A program made the position numbers and the translations under genes. From Saprospira grandis (lineage in GTDB: Bacteria > Bacteroidota > Bacteroidia > Chitinophagales > Saprospiraceae), in the NCBI RefSeq assembly GCF_027594745.1, contig NZ_CP110854.1:4109501-4173500 (forward strand): a DNA stretch of 64,000 bases. Reading direction: 5' to 3'. Below, piece by piece: positions 51,288 to 59,111 of this stretch. Position 1 is the first letter of the stretch. The number at the start of each line of letters is the position of its first letter. Under the pieces are notes generated by a model. The model searched no databases. It worked only from the letters and a program-made list of their open reading frames with translations, and was not told the origin of the DNA.

Positions 51288-54200
51288 TTAGAGCTTAGCC
51301 TTCCAGTTAGCCAAGGGCAAATAATATTGTACATTTTTCACCCGCTTCTCAAACTGCAGCAATCGACAGGGATCTTGAAAGCGATAAATCTCAGGCTCTG
51401 CTGTGGCAGCAGGGCTGCAGTTGACTACAATATACAGCCAAGCCTTAGCGCCCAAATGTGCAAGACGACGCTTTTCATTTTCACTCAGCATAATGCCGTC
51501 TTCTGTAGCTCGTCCCTTAACCTCGATACAACGCATCTGCCCTTCTTCATCAATACTTCGGATATCATAGCCCAAATTCTGCCTAGATACATCCTCTGCC
51601 TTTCTACCTGCAGCTTCTTCTGCTTTTATGACCAACTGCATAGCACAATTCTCAACCGACTTAGAACTTCGCATCTGAAATCCCTTGGGGTCATCACTAG
51701 CAGTCAAAGGTAAAAGATAGGCCGTAGCCAATAGCTGAGGATACTGAGGAAGAATTTTAGCTAATTCATCTAAGCGTTCTAAACGCTGAGTTTTACGTTC
51801 TTCCAATTGCTTCATTTCCTTCTGCAAATCATCATATTTTTGGATGGCCTGTTTGTTTCCATCCAAAAGCTTAGACTGACAGTCATTTAACTTACATAAA
51901 AGCTCATACTCTGCCTCCTGAAAAGAAGCCTTTAAATAAGCCTTACGATTACGCATATCTTCACCAATATGCTTTTCTACCTTCTCCACCTGCGGAAGAG
52001 TATACTCCTCAAAACAAGCAGTCAAAATATCCCCCTCCTTTATAGTGGGGATATCCTCAGGAAAGGCAGTTTTACCAACTGGCATACAGTCTAATAACTT
52101 CGCCGCAGAAGAACGCTGCCAGTTCCCATCCTCATCCTGATAAAATAGGTATAGCTCCTCATCAACCAACTGATCGCCCCCCCGGCTAGGCAAATTATTT
52201 ACCACCTGACTGCTCACAAAATGATAGAGCCGAGGATGCTCTGCCTGAGGATCAACTAAAACACAACCTTTAATGGCATGCGCCAAGCCCTTCTCCAATA
52301 ATAAAGCTAATAAGGCATCATAAAGAATATGTCCAGGATTGAGATAATCAAGCTCTTCCCCTTTTCCTAAACGAATCTCTCGCTCCGCCAAAAAAATACT
52401 CTTGTCAAAACAATAGCGCTTTTTAAGATAAGCTTCTGGGTTCCGCTTATGCCGCTCCCTCAATACCTTAGACAAAGACTTAGGCAGATCAGTCAACTTA
52501 TAAATATTATTCTTCAACTGCTCTAGCTTCCCGCCCAAAGCAGCCAAACCCGACTCAAAAAAATGCTGAATGTAAAGAGGTTGCAAACGTTGCTCATCAG
52601 AAGCATCTTTTAATGCAGCAGCCTGTTTATAATTGATTAAAGAGTGCTTTAGCTGCTCTTTTTGCTCCTTGATCTTCTCCTCAAACTTTAACTTAAGTTG
52701 AGGCTCTTTCTCATCTTTGAGCAAGTCTGTGAAATCATTTTCCTCCCCGTCTAAAGTGGCCGCAATAATATCCGCTAACTTAGCCTCCTCAAAAACATCC
52801 TGAATAACATCATACACCCGGTCATCACCAATGCTCTGGCGAATACTATCTAACTTCTCTAACAAACGCCCCAGCACCTTTCCCTCTCTACTGTTACTCG
52901 CTACCATATTAACCACCAAGACATCCTCTTTTTGCCCATAGCGATGAATGCGGCCCATGCGCTGCTCCAAACGATTCGGGTTCCAAGGAATATCCCAGTT
53001 GATCAATAAACTACAAAACTGTAGGTTGATCCCCTCCCCAGCAGCATCTGTAGCAATCAGAATAGGGGTATCTGCCTTCCTAAACTCCAACTGAGCCCTC
53101 CTTCTTTCATCCACAGACTTCCCCCCATGAATAGTCACCACATTATATCCACCGCCTCCTTCTTTGCTCAGACGTTCGTACAAATAATCTAAGGTGTCTT
53201 TATGCTCTGTAAATAAAACTAACTTCCGCCCTTCAATAACATGCTTCTCTTCTAGTAAAGCCTTCAGCTGCTTATACTTACTCTCTTCTGTTCTAGCAGA
53301 AAAGAGATCGTTGGCCATATTAAACAAAACCTTAACTTCTTCTGCCTCCTTGCGCAAACTCTTCATATCCGGAGCAGTAGTAAATAACCTTAACTTCTTC
53401 GGGTCATTAGCAATATCTTCCAGTAGAGCCCGCTCATTATCTTCCAAATCATCATAGTCATCTATACTCCCCAAATCATAGTTCTCCAATTTGTACTTTT
53501 TGTTCCAAAGCTCCGGCTGCTTAGCCAAAACATCCACCAAGTACTTTAAATTTAAATACCGCTTTTCTAAGGTTTTCTTGATCGCATAAATAGAACTAAC
53601 CAAACGACGCTGCATCACAGAAAGCGCCAAGGCCACATGAATATTCCTATTCGCAGAAGCTTCCTCTTTCTGCCGAACTAAATAATGCGTAACAGCATCA
53701 TATAATTCTTTTTCCGCCTTGCTCAAACTATAACTCACCGTCTGGGTATAACGATCCTTATACAAAGGCTGACCATCCCAGTCTTTCATCTCCTCTTTCA
53801 ACCTCCGAATAAAAAATTTATTGACTCCTTCTGTCTCTTCCTGTACTCTTTGCTTGGTCAACTCATCAGAAACAAAAATATCAGCATCCAATAGCTGCAG
53901 AAGCTTTCTAAATGTATCTTTCCGCCCCCGATGAGGTGTGGCAGTGAGTAGTAGTAAATGCTCCGACCGACTGGCTAAACACTCCGCCAAACGATATCGC
54001 CTAGACCGATACGTCCGACGACCATACTCATATGCCGATAGCTTATGCGCCTCATCAAATATGATCATATCCCAATGATGCTGACTAGCCTGCTCTCGAA
54101 TGTCATCCTGAGAAATAAAATCTATAGAGGTCACCAAACATTTACTGTCCATAAAGATATTCGGATTCGAATTATAACTCATGCGATCCAATAACTGAAA

Positions 54201-54710
54201 CTGCAAGTTAAACTTAAGCTGCAATTCATCCTCCTGCCACTGTTTGGTCAAGCCCCCAGGCGTAATAATCAACACCCGATCACATAGCTTTCGCATCATC
54301 ATCTCCTTCAGCAGTAAACCCGCCATAATCGTTTTACCCGCTCCTGTATCATCCGCCAACAAAAATCGAATCTGTGGCTGAGGCAATAAATACTTATACA
54401 CCGCCTCCAACTGATGAGGCAAAGGGTCAACTACACTACAGTTTACCGCAAATAAAGGATCAAACCGATAAGCAGAGGCTAAACGCCGCGCCTCTACATA
54501 CAACTTGAAAAAACGATGGTCAGCCCCAAAAGAATGCTTATCAAAACTTTCTAAAGCCGCAGCATCACTTAAAGGCAAAACCCGACTAGACCGCTGATTA
54601 TCAGCTAAAGAGGTATACTCCAAACGCACATAACTCCCTATATTTTGTATCTCCAATATTTCTATCAGCTCTTTCTCTAAGAAAGCATACTGTCCCGATT
54701 TTATCTGCAT
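51288..54710 (-). CDS. SNF2-type helicase with C-terminal DUF3883, defence cassette
   Basis: A 1140-residue SF2 protein. Motif I is DDTGAGKTIMAGLL (about 119-132), the Walker B is IIFDEAHKLSAYEYG (about 216-230), and motif III is LLTATPHRG. The helicase C domain carries ILIATDAAGEGINLQFC and QRMGRIHRYGQ (about 540-590). After a long helical region, residues about 1040-1120 form a DUF3883 domain (LGYDIRSIDEEGQMRCIEVKGRA), a PD-(D/E)XK-like fold with D and E-x-K. It is first in the three-gene cassette and resembles the helicases of BREX type 3 (BrxHII) and DISARM-like clusters. Confidence 0.85.
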   Translation of the reverse strand: MQIKSGQYAFLEKELIEILEIQNIGSYVRLEYTSLADNQRSSRVLPLSDAAALESFDKHSFGADHRFFKLYVEARRLASAYRFDPLFAVNCSVVDPLPHQLEAVYKYLLPQPQIRFLLADDTGAGKTIMAGLLLKEMMMRKLCDRVLIITPGGLTKQWQEDELQLKFNLQFQLLDRMSYNSNPNIFMDSKCLVTSIDFISQDDIREQASQHHWDMIIFDEAHKLSAYEYGRRTYRSRRYRLAECLASRSEHLLLLTATPHRGRKDTFRKLLQLLDADIFVSDELTKQRVQEETEGVNKFFIRRLKEEMKDWDGQPLYKDRYTQTVSYSLSKAEKELYDAVTHYLVRQKEEASANRNIHVALALSVMQRRLVSSIYAIKKTLEKRYLNLKYLVDVLAKQPELWNKKYKLENYDLGSIDDYDDLEDNERALLEDIANDPKKLRLFTTAPDMKSLRKEAEEVKVLFNMANDLFSARTEESKYKQLKALLEEKHVIEGRKLVLFTEHKDTLDYLYERLSKEGGGGYNVVTIHGGKSVDERRRAQLEFRKADTPILIATDAAGEGINLQFCSLLINWDIPWNPNRLEQRMGRIHRYGQKEDVLVVNMVASNSREGKVLGRLLEKLDSIRQSIGDDRVYDVIQDVFEEAKLADIIAATLDGEENDFTDLLKDEKEPQLKLKFEEKIKEQKEQLKHSLINYKQAAALKDASDEQRLQPLYIQHFFESGLAALGGKLEQLKNNIYKLTDLPKSLSKVLRERHKRNPEAYLKKRYCFDKSIFLAEREIRLGKGEELDYLNPGHILYDALLALLLEKGLAHAIKGCVLVDPQAEHPRLYHFVSSQVVNNLPSRGGDQLVDEELYLFYQDEDGNWQRSSAAKLLDCMPVGKTAFPEDIPTIKEGDILTACFEEYTLPQVEKVEKHIGEDMRNRKAYLKASFQEAEYELLCKLNDCQSKLLDGNKQAIQKYDDLQKEMKQLEERKTQRLERLDELAKILPQYPQLLATAYLLPLTASDDPKGFQMRSSKSVENCAMQLVIKAEEAAGRKAEDVSRQNLGYDIRSIDEEGQMRCIEVKGRATEDGIMLSENEKRRLAHLGAKAWLYIVVNCSPAATAEPEIYRFQDPCRLLQFEKRVKNVQYYLPLANWKAKL

Positions 54711-54830
54711 AAGATTTGTCTTTTATTTAAATGTATATGAGGAGCAAAATAATTATTTCCCCAAGATTAACAGAAAACTATCCATCCTATCTGAACATAA
54801 AATTAAAAATATCCTTCTTCATCTCTTTTT

Positions 54831-54970
54831 GGGGCCTCCGCTGCGGCTTCGCCTTGCGGCGCTACGTTCCGCAGCTCGCTATTCGCTCGGCCCTTCGCCG
54901 CCTAGGGCGGCTCGGTCTGGCCTGACGGCCACTGCTGCACATCGCTAGGCCGTTTGGCCTGCGGCCCTGC
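54831..54970 (+). repeat. R1 GC-rich hairpin element, copy 17
   Basis: The variable stem is CCGC-CTAGG-GCGG. It lies 120 bases upstream of the helicase start, so R1 elements bracket the whole defence cassette. Confidence 0.85.
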
Positions 54971-54998
54971 TATCTGGGCCTGTAGGATAGATATATAT

Positions 54999-55080
54999 AC
55001 CTGTAGGTTGAAACCTACAGCAACAAAAGGGGCCATGCTAAGCCCAATAAAAATGAGCCGATGGTTAAAACCATCGGCCC
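54999..55080 (+). repeat. R2 two-palindrome module
   Basis: The same module as 44175 and 6449. It is preceded by CCTGTAGGATAGATATATAT, a piece of the R4 end. Confidence 0.8.
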
Positions 55081-55091
55081 ATATCATTTAT

Positions 55092-55156
55092 AGCAAACAA
55101 GGGCTTTAGCCCGCCAGTTTGCATAGACCCGCAACCATGGGCTTCAGCCCATGGAA
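55092..55156 (+). repeat. R3 REP-like element, copy 7
   Basis: GGGCTTTAGCCCGCCAG and CCATGGGCTTCAGCCCATGG. The sequence up to about 55200 continues to resemble the 44275 copy (ACGCTCACTACACTCTTAAG). Confidence 0.8.
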
Positions 55157-55398
55157 CAATACGCTCACTACACTCTTAAGTTTCTATTCAACAACTTCGT
55201 CCTGTATCTCATTACCTATTCTCATCCATCCCATCAGACCTTATTATTTCTCTACACCTAGGGCCCTATATAATATGGGCCTGCAGGTTGAAACCTACAG
55301 CTCTAAAATCTACGGCCTTTAGGCTGCAGAGGGCGGCTTTGCCGCCATGGCCGAAGGCCAAACGGCCCATCAAAACCTTTATGCCCTATTCTGCAGTT

Positions 55399-55859
55399 GC
55401 AGAATAGCTCCACCCAAATGGAATATGCCATTTTGAAGCTGCAGAATAGCTCCACCCAAATGGAATATGCCATTTTGAAGCTGCAGAATAGCTCCACCCA
55501 AATGGAATATGCCATTTTGAAACTGCAGAATAGCTCCACCCAAATGGAATATGCCATTTTGAAACTGCAGAATAACTCCCCCCAAATGGAATATGCCATT
55601 TTGAAACTGCAGAATAGCTCCACCCAAATGGAATATGCCATTTTGAAACTGCAGAATAACTCCACCCAAATGGAATATGCCATTTTGAAACTGCAGAATA
55701 GCTCCACCCAAATGGAATATGCCATTTTGAAACTGCAGAATAGCTCCACCCAAATGGAATATGCCATTTTGAAACTGCAGAATAGCTCCACCCAAATGGA
55801 ATATGCCGTTTTGAAACTGCAGAATAGCTCCACCCAAATAGAATATACCATTTTGAAAA
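55399..55859. repeat. 42-bp tandem repeat (minisatellite), 11 units
   Basis: Eleven head-to-tail units start GCAGAATAGCTCCACCCAAA and continue TGGAATATGCCATTTTGAAA-CT. Units differ at only a few positions (GCT/ACT at the join, AGCTCC/AACTCC, one CCCCCC, degenerate last unit). Each unit contains the inverted pair CAAATGG/CCATTTTG. As 42 is a multiple of three and no stop falls in four of the six frames, long open frames appear on both strands; the plus one has a 14-residue period (LQNSSTQMEYAILK). No ribosome-binding site or ATG start supports translation. Confidence 0.92.
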
Positions 55860-55946
55860 CACAAACTAAAGCCCTTATTTAACGCACCAAAACAATAAGT
55901 CGTAAACAGCAAATACAGAAAAAGTTATAATTATTTAGGAAAAAGC

Positions 55947-55977
55947 TTGACATTTAAAAAGTATTTACGTAGGTTTA
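55947..55977 (+). promoter_or_regulatory. Candidate Bacteroidota-type promoter
   Basis: TTG (55947-55949) and TAGGTTTA (55970-55977) are 20 bases apart and fit the Bacteroidota -33 TTG and -7 TAnnTTTG pattern except for the last base. It lies 40 bases ahead of the ATG at 56017. Confidence 0.45.
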
Positions 55978-56016
55978 TAACGTTATTTATTTTACAACCC
56001 CAATAATTTTATTATT

Positions 56017-56994
56017 ATGTTTCAAAACCCAGATTGGGCAGCCCTAAGTAATTTCTTTTATAGCAGTACGAAAGGCTCCTTCAAAAAAATGTATCAGCTA
56101 GCTACAGATCATTTGAGCAAGCTACGCATCAAAGCGGCTACGGATCCTGACATTCAGGACATCTTGACCTTTTTCGAGCCTTTTTATTTTGCTTTCTTGC
56201 AGCAGTATGAGCGTTCTATTGATGGGCGTACGGCTTATCATGCAAAAACAGCAGAGTTTAAGGAATTGCTAGAAGAAGTAACGGGCCCCCTACTTCGCCG
56301 TTGGGCCGCCGAGATTCAGATCAGCTATGACAATCAGAGCCGTCAGTACAAAAGCTTCTTTCCGCAAGGGCGCAATGCTTTTAGCAAATCAAGTCTTGAA
56401 GTTCGCATCCAACTAGTTAAAACCTTGGGGCGCAACCTACTCCAAGATCCCCAATTGGCTACCCTAGGAACTACCGTTGCCAGCTATGGCCAACAACTAG
56501 AAGATCTCCGCAACGAACAGCAGGGGCTAGAATACCATTACAATAACAACTCTACCCTGCTCGAGCAGCAGCGAGAAGAATTGTCTTTGGGACTCTTTGC
56601 CTGCTTTGCTCGCCTAGAGTTTCACTACTACCGAGACATCAATCAGGTGGCTGACTTTTACGAACTCAAGTACCTCCGCCGCAGCAACAACGGTAGCAGC
56701 GAGGAAAGCACAGAAGAAGAAGATTATGGCCTCTTTGAGATAGATCTAGCTGCAGAAAGCCGCTCGGTGCAGCTAGAAGGTTTGCTCCGTGGTGGGGAAA
56801 ACATCCGCATTACCCATCTAGAGGGAGAGGCTGTCAAATACTACTCTGCCGCTAATGCAAATGATATCCCCGCTCAGATCTATGAATTGCAGCCCAACCA
56901 AAGCGCTAGCTTGCAACTGCCCACAGGCCATCGTTTGCTCTTCTTTGATAATCCAGCAGCCCAAATGGCTAAGGTTGAATTGGAATTGATGTAG
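56017..56994 (+). CDS. Hypothetical helical protein
   Basis: A 325-residue soluble protein with no signal or membrane segment. Residues 1-220 are helical (ILTFFEPFYFAFLQQYERSI; a coiled-coil-like LRNEQQGLEYHYNNNSTLLE). An acidic Ser-rich linker (NNGSSEESTEEEDYG) joins this to a small C-terminal beta domain (about 245-325, LEGLLRGGENIRITHLEGEA) that looks like a carboxypeptidase-regulatory or cupin-like barrel. No family is recognised. It stands between the minisatellite and the transposase locus, with normal codon use. Confidence 0.65.
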   Translation: MFQNPDWAALSNFFYSSTKGSFKKMYQLATDHLSKLRIKAATDPDIQDILTFFEPFYFAFLQQYERSIDGRTAYHAKTAEFKELLEEVTGPLLRRWAAEIQISYDNQSRQYKSFFPQGRNAFSKSSLEVRIQLVKTLGRNLLQDPQLATLGTTVASYGQQLEDLRNEQQGLEYHYNNNSTLLEQQREELSLGLFACFARLEFHYYRDINQVADFYELKYLRRSNNGSSEESTEEEDYGLFEIDLAAESRSVQLEGLLRGGENIRITHLEGEAVKYYSAANANDIPAQIYELQPNQSASLQLPTGHRLLFFDNPAAQMAKVELELM

Positions 56995-57056
56995 GGGGGC
57001 TGTTTTTATATCTCTGCTAGCCCTGTAATTTGTAGAGACTGGTATATCATTGCTAT

Positions 57057-57180
57057 ATGGGCCTGTAGGTTAAAACCTACAGCCAGACAACAGGGCCATT
57101 CTACATCTATAGCGTGGAGGGTTGAAACCCTCCACAGCTTTTAACAGGTATTTATTATATCACAACTAATACATCAACAG
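57057..57180 (+). repeat. Left flank of the transposase locus, two REP-like palindromes
   Basis: CTGTAGGTTAAAACCTACAG (57063-57082) and GTGGAGGGTTGAAACCCTCC with its closing AC (57114-57135) precede the start codon by 46 bases. The stretch between them matches 6370-6403. Confidence 0.75.
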
Positions 57181-57181
57181 A

Positions 57182-57580
57182 ATGTCTATTGATTATCAAT
57201 ACGTACATTTGGTTTGGTCTACTAAAAGAAGAGAGGCAGTCTTAAATAAAAAAGTCATTATTGATTTATCTAAAATTATTAAATCCATAGCTGAAGAAAA
57301 ACACATTAAGCTCTTAGCTATAAATGGATATAAAGATCACATTCACTGCTTAGCTAAATTAAGGAGGTCACAATCAATAAGTTTAATTGCTAAACAACTT
57401 AAAGGTGGTAGTAGCTTTCTCTATAATAGATCTGTTCCTGATGAAAAAAGAATACAATGGCAGCGAGGGTATTTTAGTGAAAGTATCCCTGTGCCAGATG
57501 TAACAAATGTATTAAACTATATTTTTCACCAAGAGCGCATACACCTCAAGAGAGAGTACAAATTTTTAGATCTAAAGTAA
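57182..57580 (+). CDS. REP-associated tyrosine transposase (IS200-like, Y1 HUH)
   Basis: The 132-residue protein has the Y1 transposase fold: VHLVWSTKRREAVL at the start, the HUH metal motif in GYKDHIHCLAKL (His-Ile-His, about 58-60) and the catalytic tyrosine in WQRGYFSESIPV (about residue 98), followed by LNYIFHQERIHLK. Such enzymes cut and join single-stranded DNA at hairpins and the RAYT subgroup is linked to REP palindromes. Here palindromes of the families spread over the window flank the gene on both sides, which supports a RAYT role. It is AT-rich and intact, so possibly active. Confidence 0.85.
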   Translation: MSIDYQYVHLVWSTKRREAVLNKKVIIDLSKIIKSIAEEKHIKLLAINGYKDHIHCLAKLRRSQSISLIAKQLKGGSSFLYNRSVPDEKRIQWQRGYFSESIPVPDVTNVLNYIFHQERIHLKREYKFLDLK

Positions 57581-57584
57581 TTAA

Positions 57585-57668
57585 GCGCTGTTTATCTATG
57601 GAGGGTTTCAACCCTCCATTTTTTATTAAAATGCATTCGTTAATTGGCTGTAGGTTTCAACCTACAGC
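57585..57668 (+). repeat. Right flank of the transposase locus, two REP-like palindromes
   Basis: The palindromes ATGGAGGGTTTCAACCCTCC (with AT after it, 57598-57619) and GCTGTAGGTTTCAACCTACA (with GC, 57647-57668) are separated by ATTAAAATGCATTCGTTAAT. The segment is almost identical to 6553-6635. Confidence 0.8.
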
Positions 57669-57701
57669 ATATTCCAGCCAGCCCCTAACCACCTTCCCTA
57701 A

Positions 57702-57840
57702 AACAACCATTGACCGAAGCACAAAAAGCCCCCTCGACAGAGGGGGCGACTCTACCTTTAGCCTAGGGCCTTGGCCCTAGGGTCCTATACAAAACTGCCC
57801 AGCCGCCAAAGAAAACAGCCAAAAGAAAAAAGACCGTTGA
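57702..57840 (-). repeat. R6 composite repeat, copy 2, with terminator hairpin
   Basis: Matches 44482-44624, including GCCCCCTCGACAGAGGGGGC and CCTAGGGCCTTGGCCCTAGG. It continues into R1 copy 18. On the minus strand the hairpin is followed by a T-run. Confidence 0.75.
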
Positions 57841-57967
57841 GCGGCCCAGCGCTGCGCAGGGGTGGCCGAAGGCCAGACCGAAGGCGAAACGAAGTGAAGC
57901 CTGAAGGGCCGAACAGACCTGTGAGCCCCGCAGCATAGCGGCGGCCAGCAAAGCTGGCCGCGGGCCC
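57841..57967 (-). repeat. R1 GC-rich hairpin element, copy 18
   Basis: The variable stem here is AGGC/GCCT with a longer imperfect loop. It lies 140 bases upstream of hemB. Confidence 0.8.
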
Positions 57968-58109
57968 CAAATCTGCAGCTAGAAAAGGAGAAGGACAGCA
58001 GAGAGCAGTTTTCAAAGGGCTGCTTTGTCAGTTTGCGGTAAAAAAAGGGAGAAGCCCTCGTTTTTAAGGCGCTTATTTTTAACTTTCGGCCAGAACAAAA
58101 CGATAAAAA

Positions 58110-59111
58110 ATGTTTCCATATAATCAAAGTCGGCCCCGCCGCAACAGAAAAAACCCCGCCGTCCGAGCCCATATTCAAGAGCATCATCTTACGGTAGATC
58201 GCTTGATGTATCCCCTCTTTTTGGTCCAAGGAGAAGGCGTTAAAGAAGAAGTGAGCTCTTTGCCCGGCAACTACCGCTGGAGCCTAGAACTTCTTTTAAC
58301 GGAAATTGAAAGCTGTATGAATTTGGGCCTGCAAAGCTTTGTGCTTTTTCCGGCTGTGCCCGAAGATTTTAAGGATAAAGTGGCCTCTTATAGCTATGCC
58401 GAAGAGAATTTTTATCTGCATGCTTTGCGCCGCATCAAAGAGGAGTTTCCAGAAGCTTGTTTGATGACCGATGTGGCTATGGATCCTTATAGCTCGGATG
58501 GACATGATGGCTTAGTAGACGAATACGGCCAAATTCTAAATGATGAGACCTTACCCATTTTGAGCAAAATGGCCTTGGCCCAAGCTCAGGCGGGCGTAGA
58601 TATTATTGGTCCCAGCGATATGATGGATGGCCGTGTGGCCCATATTCGCCAGACCCTAGACCAGGCCGGTTTTGGGCATACCTCCATTATGTCTTATACG
58701 GCCAAATATGCCTCGGCTTTTTATGGTCCCTTTAGAGATGCCCTAGACTCTGCCCCAAAAGCTGGCGATAAAAAGACCTACCAGATGAGTCCCGCCAATA
58801 GCCGAGAAGCCCTTATTGAAGGACGATTGGATGCCGCAGAGGGAGCCGATTATTTGATGGTAAAACCCGCTTTGCCTTATCTCGATATTATTGCTTTGCT
58901 TAACCAAAACTTTGAGCTGCCCATTGCCGCCTATAATGTAAGTGGCGAATGTGCCATGCTCTCGGCCGCTTGCGAAAAGGGTTGGCTGGATTTTGAAAAG
59001 GCCATGCCCGAAATGCTCATGAGCATCCACCGAGCTGGGGCCAAAGTGATTTTGAGTTATTTTGCCAAGGCCTATGCAGAAATGGCCAAGGCTGGAAAAA
59101 TTAAGTTTTAA
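58110..59111 (+). CDS. hemB: Porphobilinogen synthase (delta-aminolevulinic acid dehydratase)
   Basis: The 333-residue enzyme joins two 5-aminolevulinates to porphobilinogen in haem synthesis. The Schiff-base lysines lie in SYTAKYASAFYGP (about 200) and YLMVKPALPYLD (about 253). The metal-site loop reads TDVAMDPYSSDGHDG, so the three zinc cysteines of the human/yeast type are replaced by Ala/Asp, as in the Mg2+/K+-dependent class. ALLSKP-like N-terminal residues RLMYPLFLVQGEG are typical. Its TAA overlaps the rarA ATG by one base, so the two are translationally coupled. Confidence 0.95.
   Translation: MFPYNQSRPRRNRKNPAVRAHIQEHHLTVDRLMYPLFLVQGEGVKEEVSSLPGNYRWSLELLLTEIESCMNLGLQSFVLFPAVPEDFKDKVASYSYAEENFYLHALRRIKEEFPEACLMTDVAMDPYSSDGHDGLVDEYGQILNDETLPILSKMALAQAQAGVDIIGPSDMMDGRVAHIRQTLDQAGFGHTSIMSYTAKYASAFYGPFRDALDSAPKAGDKKTYQMSPANSREALIEGRLDAAEGADYLMVKPALPYLDIIALLNQNFELPIAAYNVSGECAMLSAACEKGWLDFEKAMPEMLMSIHRAGAKVILSYFAKAYAEMAKAGKIKF

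Noticed and set aside
44793..54710. Complete BREX or DISARM system
   Set aside because: No PglZ, BrxA, BrxF, DUF1998 or PLD protein is encoded next to the three genes, so only a BREX-like core can be claimed.
55399..55859. CRISPR array
   Set aside because: Units are contiguous and near-identical with no unique spacers, and no cas gene is near.
55303..55912. Five long open frames (158-182 codons) over the minisatellite, on both strands
   Set aside because: They exist only because the 42-bp unit is a multiple of three and lacks stops in several frames. Starts such as TTG lie at the array edge, no ribosome-binding site is visible, and the frames contradict one another.
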